Below are positions 1 to 10,618 of a stretch of DNA of 64,000 nt, piece after piece. A model generated the notes under the pieces. It ran no database searches. It saw only the letters and a list, made by a program, of their open reading frames with translations, and was not told the DNA's origin. Positions within the stretch are counted from its first letter, which is position 1; every line of letters begins with the position of its first letter. Where the stretch lies: contig WUJK01000004.1 of assembly GCA_011317545.1 (NCBI GenBank), forward strand, positions 682,001 to 746,000. Direction: 5' to 3'. This stretch comes from Coniella vitis (lineage: Eukaryota > Ascomycota > Sordariomycetes > Diaporthales > Schizoparmaceae). The position numbers were made by a program, and so were the translations under genes.

Positions 1-92
1 AAGTATCGCCGAAGCTATTATTCTACTTATATAAAACCTATTATTAGGCTAATATAATAGCTTTCGGGTTAGGGTTAAATACTACTTTTATA
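1..92 (-). repeat. Copia 3' LTR, partial (cut by window start)
   Basis: Positions 1-92 align without gaps to 15350-15441. In this copy every difference is a C-to-T in CpA or a G-to-A in TpG, so it is the fully RIP-mutated partner. On the minus strand it begins at 92 with TATAAAAGTAG, the mutated form of TGTGAAAGTGG. The minus-strand sequence just upstream (93-110) contains a GGGGG run that could be the polypurine tract. Confidence 0.8.
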
Positions 93-236
93 TACCCCCT
101 AACTAGTAAGGATATTACTAATTGCACTAATAGCAGCCTAATATATACTTTAATATATATTCGTCGTATTTTACTAGTTTAAGATTCTTTCTCTTTCTCC
201 TTTAGATTAACTTAAACTTATAAATTATAAGTTAAG

Positions 237-1788
237 TATAATTATTATTTAATATACCTAATTATATATTAATTAACGCTCGAATCTATAAATCTAGCGA
301 TATAGGTATAAATTATTCTATAAATAACGATATTAATATCCCGATTCGCCCTTTTTTATCCTTTAACGATATTCTTAGTTATAATACTATTTCCGCGCTT
401 AATAAGGTCGAAGAAATACCTAGCTCCGAATTTAATAGTCTAATAAACGGAATCTACCCTTTATAGGAGTTTACTAATATAATAAGAGAGGATAATAGAA
501 TAATAGGTTAACCTAACGATTTAGCCCGGTTAATTAATATTATTATTATTAATATTAACTCTAATATTAATACTAATATTAATACCGGCGATAATAACCC
601 TTCTTATCCGTCCTATATTAATTATTCCCTCGGTAAGTCTTCTTATTTAGGCTTATTTTATATAAATCGGCCGATTAATCTTAAAGTTATAGATAATATC
701 TATATATTTACTAATAATAATACTATTCCCCGTACTAACTCTCCCCGGAAACGGGTATTTAGAAAATCTCCTTATACTCCCGCTAAGAGAACTAAGTTAT
801 AGGTTATTAATAGTTTTAAACCTATTAACTCTTACCCCCGGAAACCCCTTCCTTAGGCTTAACCTTAACCTTTAACTAAAAACGATAATAATAATAATAA
901 TATTAATAATACTACTTTATCCGTTATTATTACCCCTTTTTACTATTTTAAAACCGTTTATAAGTATATAATTATTATTATTAAGGAGGGCTAAATTAAG
1001 CGCTTAACTCCCTATATCGCTTATATTAAAAGCTATAATAATAATAATAATAATAGTAAATATATCTCTACCTTTAATACCCCTAATTATAACTATTATT
1101 ATAAGTAGAATTATACTTATATACCTATCCCCCCTATCCTTAAGCCCTTTATAAACCGAATCTTCTATTTTAAATATATTATTTAGAGCGTTAAAGGAAA
1201 CCTTAATCTTAATAATAAGAAGGCGATATCTAATACCGAAATAAAAGCTAATTATATTTCTTAGGTATAAAAAGCTATTCTTAAGCTATAGGAAGGGGGA
1301 TAATTTAATAGTTTAAATAGCCTACCTAATAATATAATTTCTACCGCCGATTATATCGAGCTAAAAGGGGCTATTAACCGTCTTTATAATAATCTTTATA
1401 AGGTTAAGGAGTTATTTAATACGAATAAAAGGGCTAGATAATAGTTAAATAAGCGGAAAAACGAGCTTATATATAATATTAAGGATTATAAGGTTATATA
1501 TCTTACTTTAGAGGAGGAAAAGGCGAGTTTATAAACTAGGATAGCTAGTTTTAAATAAGAGAGGACCCGATTTATAAATAAAATTACTACTTTATAAGAG
1601 GAGAATATTAACTTATAAGGAGAAAAGACCTATTTAAGGGAGGAGAATACTTCTTTATAGGCTAGTTCGGATAATTATAATCTATATAAGAAAGCTTCTA
1701 TTTAGTAAAAATAGAGAATTACTTATAATAAGGTTGCTTTAGAGATAACGAAGGTTCTTAATAAAATTCTCCTTAAGCTAAAGGTTTA
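237..1788 (+). pseudogene. Antisense decayed ORF of the Copia element, Asn-rich with coiled-coil C-terminus
   Basis: One plus-strand frame reads through about 515 codons. It is interrupted almost only by TAA/TAG codons that RIP would create from CAA, CAG or TGG. The start is unclear because ATG has been lost; 237 is approximate. The middle is rich in Asn and Ile with a basic patch (PRKRVFRKSPYTPAKR, about 743-797). The last 150 codons are a convincing heptad-like coiled coil with segments such as LEEEKASL and LREENTSL. It ends at 1788, tail to tail with the Copia RNase H, which ends near 1895 on the other strand. I do not recognise the family. It could be an accessory antisense frame of the element or an unrelated captured gene. 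Confidence 0.55.
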
Positions 1789-1894
1789 AAGTATAGAGTT
1801 TAAATATTTATATTAATAAAAAAGGGGTTTTTAATATATCCTCTTATTATTTCGTTATAATATTATAATTATTTTATATTTAAATAATTATAAT

Positions 1895-2884
1895 TAAATC
1901 TTAAAGATTTAAGAGCTTTAAAATACTTAAATTAAGCTTAATCTAGCGGTTTAGTTAAACTATCGGTTAGTATCTATTTTATAGGTAAATATATAACTTT
2001 AAATATACCTTTTTAATACTCCTATTTAAGCTATAGTTAACTAATATTAATATACTTAAGCTTTATACTAATTCTCTCGTATTTAGCTATTACTAGCTAT
2101 ATTATCTACTAATTATTATAATAGATATTCTATATCTCCCTAAGGTTTATAAAGATATTTCGAAATAAGTATTTAAACGCTATTATTTCCTTTACCGTTA
2201 AAGATAGGGGATTAAACTCCGCTTTTATAATAGATATAGTAATTATAGATTATTTATCTAATTTCTAAGTAATTATACCCCCGAATAATATAAATATATA
2301 TCTAAATATAGACTTTTAGTCCTCTATATCGTTTATAAAGGATAAATCTCCCGATATATATAATACTTATATTTTATAAGCTATACTATTATACTAAATA
2401 CCTAGGAATCTAGTTTTATAAAAGTATCTAATTACCTAATCGGTAGCCTTATAATATACTTAACTTAGGTTTATAAGGAAACGAGAAAGGAATAAGTATA
2501 TAAATATTATATCTAAGCGTAGTATAACGGCTATATAAAGGATAGAACCGATCTTCTCTTAATATAACTTTACCTCTTCCTTTATAACCTTACCTATATC
2601 CTTTTTAAGCTTAGTAAAGGGCGAGATTAATAAGTAGGATAAAAATACTAATATATCCGTTAAACCGAACTTTTTAGCTACTTTTTCGATATAAGTATTA
2701 TAAAAAAAGCGAATAATTATTTTGCTTCGGTTATATATTATTCGGATACCTAGGAACTATTCGGCTAATCCTTAGTTAACGATATCGTATACTTTAATAA
2801 TACCCTTTTTAATCCTTATTACTTCTACCTTAGCCGATTATAGATAAAATATTAAAATATTATCTATATAGAATAATAGAGTAA
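1895..2884 (-). pseudogene. Copia pol, C-terminal part (RT catalytic motif, RNase H), RIP-degraded
   Basis: The minus strand, read with RIP stops ignored, starts with the RT active-site motif YIDNILIF (YVDD box with Asp-to-Asn by RIP) at about 2857-2880. It continues through the Copia RT tail (LGIRI, YIEK, GSILYIAVILRLDI) and RNase H. The end near 1900-1980 has the family-typical tail TDSLTKPL. Upstream coding sequence continues at 10614 on the far side of the inserted Gypsy element, exactly in register with RT. The gene is dead. Confidence 0.75.
2880..2884. repeat. Target-site duplication AGTAA, left copy
   Basis: AGTAA directly precedes the left Gypsy LTR and is repeated directly after the right LTR at 10614-10618. 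A 5-bp duplication is what integrase of this class makes. Confidence 0.85.
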
Positions 2885-3364
2885 TATAATAATCCTTGCC
2901 TAAATCCCGGATTCTGGAAGTACTTATAAGTTATATATTAGCAGGTAGGGAAGTATTACCTTTAAGTCTTCGTATATTATCGAGCAATATTAAGTATTAT
3001 AAGTAATTAAGAGGGATTACCCTATTATATAAAATAATACTTAGATTTATAACTAAAGACTATAAGGAAAACTATCTAATATTAAGCTATAAACTCCTAT
3101 CCTTATATCCTTCTATTATTTCCTATCTATAGTAAGTATAGATCCTTAGATTACCTAGAGTAATAGGAGCATTAGCTTATTTAGATTATTTAGATTATTA
3201 TCGCTCTAACTATCTTAGTTATTAAGGTAATCTAACCCTAACCCTAATTATACCGCTCTATATTCTTATATAAGAGATCCCTATCGGTCCGTTAAGGTTC
3301 CGATTTACTAGTATATAATTACGCTAGCTTATTCCTATAACTTATATAACCGTAGGTTATAATA
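2885..3364 (-). repeat. Gypsy 3' LTR (480 bp)
   Basis: It aligns end to end with 10134-10613. This copy is the more heavily RIP-mutated over its right half, with TA wherever the partner keeps CA, TG or CG. It carries two tandem CCCTAA units at about 3233-3245. Confidence 0.9.
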
Positions 3365-3377
3365 TTATCTCCCTTTT
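3365..3377 (-). other. Polypurine tract of the Gypsy element
   Basis: The minus strand reads AAAAGGGAGATAA immediately before the 3' LTR. This is the expected position and composition for the plus-strand primer of an LTR retroelement. Confidence 0.65.
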
Positions 3378-3489
3378 ATTAGTCTTTATCCCTAAAGACC
3401 TATAGTATTTCCGTAAGTAATCCTACCTAATATTCTTACTCCGGATTATACCTTCCTAATTCGTTATATCTATAGGTATCTAGAAGTTA

Positions 3490-4107
3490 CGTTCGAAGAA
3501 AACCGAGTAATATAACCGTCTTTATCTTTCTATTAAAACTTTTAGTTTTAAGATAATACCTTATTCTCTCTATACTTCTAAAGGGTAGTTATACCGTATA
3601 ATAGATAGTATTTCGCGCTATTCTACGTATATAAAGCGAGGAAAACGGTATAATAGGAATAGTATTCCTATAAATACTTATAAGTCCTAGCTATAATAAT
3701 TTTCCTTATTAGTATACTAACTCTATATAGTTTCTTATATTTTATCGGAGGAGAAGAAACTTTATATATAGGAGGCTAATACGCGTAAGGAGCTTTATAA
3801 GGCTTATCGTAAGGCGGGGGAGGCGTTTTCTCGTTTAGAGCGTCTTCGTATTTAATATAAGTCTTTAGTAAAGAGGAGTACGAAGCTGGTAAATACGGGA
3901 TTAGAGTCGCTTAATACTTAGGAGGAGTAGGAAGCCGAATCCGGCGTAAATACGGCTATTTCCGCGGAATCTAAAGCTACTACCGAGTTATAGGAGTTTA
4001 GTAGTTTTAGGGTAATAGATTTTAATACCTTTCTAGAGTCTACGGACTTATCCGTATCTAATTTCTTCGGCTTAGGGCCTTCTGCTATTAGTAGTTTATA
4101 ACTCTAA
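3490..4107 (+). pseudogene. Antisense decayed ORF of the Gypsy element (between pol and 3' LTR)
   Basis: A single plus-strand frame of about 200 codons is open apart from RIP-type stops (TAG/TAA from CAG, TGG or CAA). It contains a basic Ser/Tyr-rich first half, then a Lys/Glu-rich helical stretch (EANTRKELYKAYRKAGEAF, about 3768-3824), then an acidic, Ser/Thr-rich tail ending in FFGLGPSAISSL. The helical region followed by an acidic low-complexity tail resembles accessory ORFs I associate with ascomycete repeats, but I cannot name the family. It lies opposite in orientation to pol. Both ends are approximate because the start codon has been lost. Confidence 0.5.
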
Positions 4108-4188
4108 TTTTCTTAGAGTTATTACTAGGGGTCCTTAATAAGGGTCTAGTTATTCCTATAGGTAGCTATTATAGTTAAAGATACGAAT

Positions 4189-4260
4189 AGCCTTATAGCT
4201 TAGTAGTTAGAGCTTCTAGTTTCTTACTAAGAGGTTCGGGGTTCGATTCCCTATAATACC
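4189..4260 (+). pseudogene. tRNA-like relic inside the Gypsy element
   Basis: These 72 nt fold like a tRNA in part. The D arm is TAGCTTAGTAGTTAGAGC with a 4-bp stem. The anticodon arm has loop TTTCTTA (anticodon reading UCU, Arg) and one C-A mismatch that RIP could have made. The T arm is canonical, GGGGTTCGATTCCC, and the length is exactly right. The acceptor stem pairs only in its inner half (AGCCTTA with TAATACC), so it is not a working tRNA. RIP seems to have hit it (AGTAG for AGTGG). It lies just beyond the end of the minus-strand chromodomain and downstream of the plus-strand ORF relic. Confidence 0.45.
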
Positions 4261-4274
4261 TTCTCTATCCGAGG

Positions 4275-7200
4275 CTATAATAACTTTTTGTTTTTATATT
4301 CTTTAATAAGGTCTAGGTATATATTCCTTAGTAATTCCTAAGTATTTTCCGAATTATTATAATTTTTCCACTTAATAAGGTATTATTTTCCGTATCCGCG
4401 TTTATATAAGTCGAGAATCTATTTAACTTCGTATTATATTTATTCTAGTTCGATAATATCTATATCGTACGAAAGTTTTATATCTATTAGTACTAGTTCT
4501 AGAAGTAAAATATAGAAGATTAGGTATAGATATATATATAGGATTTCTAATTTATAGTTAATTAGTAAAATCTATTATATAATTTTATAAGGTCCGAGTT
4601 TTTTATAATCGAGTTTATCGCTAGGTCTAGTAGTTTTAATATTTTTATAATTAAGGTAGACTTTATCTCCCTTTTATAGGATTAATCCCTTAATCCTTTT
4701 CTAATTAGCGTATTTCGTTATTTATTCTTTAATATCCTAAAGTATATATTAAGTATCTTCGTATAATTACTTAATTCTTCTAGCATATTAGTCTACCGTT
4801 TCTACGTTTCTACCTAATAGTATTTCGTAGTATACCGTAGGGTTACGTCTATAGAGTAGGAAGAATAGTAATTTTCCTATATTTATCGTATCTACGCTAT
4901 TATAGGCGAATTATACCGTAGGTAAGAGTTCGACCTAATTATCTTATTCGTAATTAATATAGTATTATAGATATTATTCTATAATCTAGTTAGTATATTC
5001 CGTTTATCTATTTATCTAAGGATAAAATACCGTAGATATACGTTATATTGTTCCGAGGTATTTAGTAAGTAAGATCTAGAATTTCGATATAAATTTTCTA
5101 TCTCTATCTAATATAATTTCCTAAGGTATTCCGTAGTTAGCGATAATAATACGGAGGAATATATATATAAGTTCTTCTATAATACTACTTTCCTTATATA
5201 GTAAGAAGTATATATACTTACTTAGTCTATAAACTATTATTAAGATATTATCGTATTATACCTAAGTTAAGGGTTTTCGTAAAAGGGGTAGCTTAGTAAT
5301 AAAGTCTAGACTAATAGAGGACTAGATAATCATAGGTATTAGTAGAGGTTATAGTAGTCCGTAAGGTTTATATCGTTCTATCTTATTCCGTTTATATATA
5401 TTATAGTTATTAACAATATCTATAACTCGTTTCTTAAGGTTTAATAGGTTTTAATAACGTTAGATCCTTTTATAGGTTACTCTAATTCCTTAGTATCTAT
5501 ATACTAGTATACTATAGATACTTTTAATATAATCGTTTTATTCTAATATTATTATACTATCGGGGTTAGGTATTTCTCCTTCGATATATAGTATTACGTT
5601 AAGTTCCTTAGTAATAGATAATATAGTAAGGTTACCTTCTAAATCTTCCTTAAAGATTACTATAATATCCTAGTCTTTACTATTACTATCCTTATAATCT
5701 AACCGTTTACTAAGAGCGTTTATTCGTTCGTTTTCTTTACTTTTACGGTAGATAATCTTAAAGTCGAATTCTAATAGGAATTCGTACTATCTAATTTATC
5801 GTTTATTAAGCTGCTTTATTAAGGTAAATACCTAAAGGTTCTTATAGTCCGTATATATAAGAATTTATTATTTTGCGCCGATAAAGTAGTATTACTATTC
5901 CCTAAAGGCTTCTACTATAACTATAAGTTCCTAATCGGGCGTTCTATAGTTAAGTTCTAGTCCGTTTAGTTTCTTACTAAAGTTGCTAATTATCTATAAT
6001 CGTCCTTTATTATCTCGTTATCCGAGTTATCTACTAAGTATATAATCTAATACGTTTATCTCGATCTCGAAAATTTTATTTTAATCTACTTCGACTAGGA
6101 TTAGTTCTAATATAACTATATCCTTAATTATACTAAAGGCTTTCTATACCTATTCGTTCTAGTTAAAGGTAATATCCTTTTTCGTAAGTTCCGTAAGTAG
6201 TATTATAATACTATTATAGTTCTTAATAAATTATCGGTAGAAGTTAGTATAGCCTAAAAAGGCTTTAATATCCTTAACGTTCTAAGGTATAGGCTAGTCC
6301 CTAACTACCTATACTTTATCTTTCTATATTTATATATACCCTAGTATAATAGTATATTTAAAGTAGTTAACTTCTTAAGTATTCTAGTTATATTTAGTAG
6401 GTTCTATTAAAATCTTATTATCTTAAAGGATTTATAGAATTATTATAATATACTTCTAGTATTCCTCGAATATCTTTAAATAAATAAGGATATTATTTAA
6501 GTAAGCGATTATAAAATAGTCGAGGTATTTATATAAGATAAAGTTTATTATTTCCTAGAATAATATAAGGGCGTTAGTAAGTCCGAATAGTATAATAAGA
6601 TATTCGAAATATCTATAGCGTATCCTAAACGCTATTTTCTATTCTTCTCCGGGTTTAATATAAATATATATATATCCTTCTTTAAGGTCGAGGGCTATAA
6701 ACTATTAGGCTTCTCTAAATCTATCTCTAAATTCTTTAAAAAGAGGTAAGGGGTATTAATTTTTAATTATAATATCGTTAAGTTACCGATAGTTAACGTA
6801 TAGTTATAGTTTACTGTTTTTCTTTAGTATAAATAGGATTAGGTATCCTACTAGTAAATATAAAGGTCTAATATAGCCTTTCTCGAGATTTTCGTTAATA
6901 TATTCCCTAAGTACTTTAAGTTTATCCTTATCTAATCCGTAGATAGGAAAGAACTTTAGTTATTCTCCTTCCTTAAGTAGGATCTCGTAGTTATATAGGC
7001 TATACTTTAGTAAGCTATTATCGAATTTTCCTTAAAATAGTTTTATAAACTTCCGATACTCTTCTAGTATACCGGAGAGGTCTCTAAACGTATCTTCGTC
7101 TTATATAGTTACTATTATAAGGAGATATCGTTATATATACTTAGTTCCTTCTTAAACTTACCGCGATAATATATCCTATTATCTATAGAATCCTATTATA

Positions 7201-8400
7201 TTATATCCTAATCTGCTATATCCCTTTTTCTATTAGGTATTAACTATTACTAGATCCTTCTCTATAAGCTATCGAGGTTTATCGTATCCTAAGGTAGCTA
7301 TTATCTTAGCTTTTCTTAATTTAAAGGTATATATAAATTCGTTTAAGCCCCTATTATCTAAATATCGCTTAGTAACTAAATCCGATCCTATGCCTTTAAT
7401 TATAACCGTTTCTTAGGTATCCGCTTTATCCTATAAAATATAGCTATTAATTTAATCGATTCGAGGATTTTCCTTTCTTAACTATAGTATACCTAAAATT
7501 AGCTCGTATTATACGGTATCCGTAATATCGAAGTTTATTAATATCGTACGTCTATAGATTATAATTAGTAATTAATTAGATTCTATATCGATAATACCTT
7601 AGCTATAAGCAACTTTTATACCTTCTATAATACTAAGTTTATAGGGTTTTATCTTCTTCTTCTAAGGTATCCGTTCTTTATTAATAACGTTTAAGGATAT
7701 AAAGTTTCCTTATACTCCGCTATCTAGGAGTATTATATAGTATTTATCGTTAATTCGTACTACGATTTTCAAATATTCGTATATCGAGCTATCTATCGTA
7801 TAGAGGGACTTTACTATAAGTCCTAATCGCTTATTATCCCTTATAGGTAATCCTTACCTTTTAGGTTCTACTATTCTTACTATATTCTAAGAGCTGCTAT
7901 TTATACTAGGTTTTTAGCTTATTATATTCCGTATCGTATACGTACTATAGCTTATCGCTATAAGCGCGCTTAATTTTCTTCTTCGGTATACGGAGTCTAT
8001 ACTCCGGGCTAACTATCCTTAAGGTTATAATAGGTACGCGCTTTATCCGCTAGGTATTCTATATAGTCGGCGCGCTTATAGAAGCTATAGTATATAGGTT
8101 CTACGTATATAAGCTTTACGAGCTTTTCCCTTTATTTCTATTCGTATATTCTATACTAATCGAGCGCTTTTTCTTACGCGTAAGGTACGTACTAGGCTAT
8201 TATATATTAGTACTATTTTACTAATCGTATAGTATATTCGTAGGGGGTATTATATATAAGGCTAATACTAGTATAGTTTCCCCTTATTCTAAATACTTTA
8301 TAATAATCGCTATTATTATTATTATAAGCGATAATACTATACCCTGCCTCGCGTATAGGGAACTATTCGTTAGTTACTTTATATTTAAAGTATTATCTAT
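4275..8400 (-). pseudogene. Gypsy pol (protease, RT, RNase H, integrase, chromodomain), RIP-degraded
   Basis: Minus-strand reading with RIP stops ignored shows several hallmarks. These are a protease motif LDSGV near 7740, RT motifs ending FGLTNA and YLNNILIYL (the YLDD box with Asp-to-Asn) at about 6484-6620, and RNase H with FDFKIIYRKSKENERINAL near 5720-5780. Integrase shows TEYTN, DN-VELLPTV and FAYNS near 4860-5000. The chromodomain has KNYNNSENT and ELLRNIYLDLIKEYK, ending near 4280. The C-terminal chromodomain in Ty3/Gypsy elements is known to target integration to heterochromatin. The N-terminal limit is approximate. Confidence 0.8.
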
Positions 8401-8499
8401 AGTTATATATAATATAAGCAAACTATATAATCTAATAGTACTTTTCGTAGAGGTAATTAATTTATATATCTTCCTATATAAGGGGGGTTTCGTTTTAAT

Positions 8500-10100
8500 A
8501 GGTTATTATCCTAAATAATTCTCTAAATATAATACCGTAGATAAGGTAGTATACGTCTCCTTTATCGGTATCTTCGTTTATAAAGCTTTTTAGTTCTAAG
8601 CTTATTTCTTCGTTAATAGTTTAGGTATTAGTATTCTAACCGATACTAAGCGTTTCCTATTATTCTATAATTTCTATAATATTGCTTTATACGGTTTTCG
8701 TTTCGTTAGGTAGCTTATACCCTTCTATATTACGCTAATAGGGGTATTCCTTAATAAGCTAGGCTTACTACTCTATTATTAATCTTTCGAATAGATCGTT
8801 ATCCGTAGAGAGGGGTATTCTCTAGGTAACTACGATTTATCGTTCCTTATAAGGTTTCTAAGGGAATTATCCTAAGCCTTATTTTACCGAGAGGTATATT
8901 ATATAATTATCCTTATAATAGAAGGTCTAGTTAAGGAGTTTATAATCGGAGTTATCCGATACTTACTCTAAAAGCTAGTTTTAGCTAGGAATAGAGTCCG
9001 TAGTCTTATATATTATAATATTAGCTTATCGTCCTTCGGGGACTTTCTTAAATTCTCTAGGTTTCTTAGGTTATCGGTATTCTTATATAAAGTAGCTTAT
9101 CTTACTATAGTTAAAGCATTCTTTATTTATAGGTTTACGCTAAGCTATATTAAGCTTTATAAGTCTTACGTATATAATACCGCTAACTATTATACCTTAT
9201 TACTAGAAGCTACGGTTAATTATTTATTAAATCCGCCGTCCTATATTAGCGTAATTCCTTTATATAGTATAACTTCCTCCTTTCTTACTTTTCTTTATAT
9301 ATCTTTCGTAGAAACGGTTATCGATACGGATAGCGTTATTACTAAATATTATAAAGTCTTTAGGCTAATCCTATTTAGAGATTTCGTCCTTAACTTTATC
9401 CTTAAGTCCTTTATAATAATATTTTATAAGGTTCTTATCTTCCTAAAGGAGGTATACTAAGAATTACTTAAAGCGGATTATATAGGCTAAAGCAGATTTA
9501 TTCTATTTAAGTTCTATAAGTTATTATACTATAATCCGTTCTTCGTTAGGGTTACCGAATATTTCCTTAAGGATATATTCGAATCCTACGAATAAGTCGA
9601 ATATATTCTTAGTAATCGTTTTATATTAATCGAGATTACCTAAGTATTTAATATAGTTATAAAGTAAAGGTTCGTATTAGATAAGTATATCCTTTTCTAA
9701 TCGTATACCGGCTAGGATAACTTTATCGGGTTTAGTAATAAACTAAGCTATATTATATAGGAAGTACGCCTTATAATAGGTAAGGAACCCTTAAAGCGTT
9801 TTCTAGTTACCGTTATATATAATAGGTTTATCTATCTTATAGCCGTTACCGGTATTCGAAATAATAGGCATTAGGGGCGTAGCGGCTATAGCTTAGTATT
9901 ATTCGAGCTATTAGGCCTACCTACGGATAGTACGATTCTGCTACTCCTAATTCTGCTAGAGTATAGAGAGTTATTAGGTAAGTTCGATTAATTAGCGTAT
10001 TATATCTTCCTAAGTTATAATCTAATAATATCCTTCGCCTAAGGTAGATAGGGTAGGAGTTTAAGGAGCTATTATTATACTTAATATTACCTAAGAGGTA
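8500..10100 (-). pseudogene. Gypsy gag-like region with CCHC zinc knuckle, RIP-degraded
   Basis: On the minus strand near 9060-9135 the de-stopped frame contains ECFNYSKISYF, the RIP-altered form of a CCHC knuckle (second Cys and His turned to Tyr). It is followed by a Pro/Lys-rich stretch. The region lies between the 5' LTR and the protease, as expected for gag. The boundaries are approximate and the gene is not functional. Confidence 0.6.
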
Positions 10101-10133
10101 TATATAGACTATCCTAAATAAGAATTATAAAAA

Positions 10134-10613
10134 TATAATAATCCTTACCTAAATCCCGGATTCTGGAAGTACCTATAAGTTGTATATTAGTAGGTAGGGA
10201 AGTATTACCTTTAAGTCTTCGTACGTTATCGAGTAATATTAAGTATTATAAGTGATTAAGAGGGATTACCCTATTATATAAAATAATACTTAGATTTATA
10301 ACTAAAGATTATAAGGGAAACTATCTAATATTAAGCTATAAACTCCTATCCTTATATCCTTCTATTATTTCCTATCTATAATAAGTATAGATCCTTGGAT
10401 TATCTAGAGCGATAGGAGCGTTGGCTTATTTGGATTATTTGGATTATTATCGCTCTAACTATCTTAGTTATTAAGGTGATCTAACCCTAACCCTAATTAT
10501 ACCGCTCTATATTCTTATATAAGAGATCCCTATCGGTCCGTTAAGGTTCCGATTTGCTAGTATATGGTTGCGCTAGCCTGTTCCTATAACCTGTATAACC
10601 GTGGGTTATAACA
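10134..10613 (-). repeat. Gypsy 5' LTR (480 bp), outer half not RIP-mutated
   Basis: This is the partner of 2885-3364 and the same length. On the minus strand it starts TGTTATAACCC and ends with the RIP form of ...ATTACA. From about 10393 to 10613 it keeps TG and CA dinucleotides (for example TTGGCTTATTTGGATT) that are TA in the other LTR. The inner part is as mutated as the rest of the element. It contains two CCCTAA units at about 10483-10495. Confidence 0.9.
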
Positions 10614-10618
10614 AGTAA
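10614..10618. repeat. Target-site duplication AGTAA, right copy
   Basis: This is the direct repeat of 2880-2884 adjoining the right LTR. Confidence 0.85.

Larger units (their letters stand above)
2885..10613 (-). mobile_element. Ty3/Gypsy chromovirus LTR retrotransposon, RIP-inactivated, nested in Copia
   Basis: This is a structurally complete element of 7729 bp on the minus strand. It has 480-bp LTRs at both ends, TG...CA termini after allowing for RIP, a purine-rich tract beside the 3' LTR, and a 5-bp target duplication. Minus-strand domains from right to left are a gag zinc knuckle near 9060-9135, an aspartic protease motif (LDSG, near 7700-7760), RT (6480-6890), RNase H (about 5690-6120), integrase core (about 4860-5060) and a C-terminal chromodomain (about 4275-4440). 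The protease-RT-RNase H-integrase order with chromodomain marks a Ty3/Gypsy chromovirus. All frames are full of RIP stops. The 900 bp between pol and the 3' LTR hold a plus-strand ORF relic and a tRNA-like sequence. Confidence 0.9.

Noticed and set aside
3490..4107. First read as the gag of a plus-strand Gypsy element
   Set aside because: RT, integrase and chromodomain all read on the minus strand, and the zinc-knuckle gag is at about 9060-9135, so this frame must be antisense.
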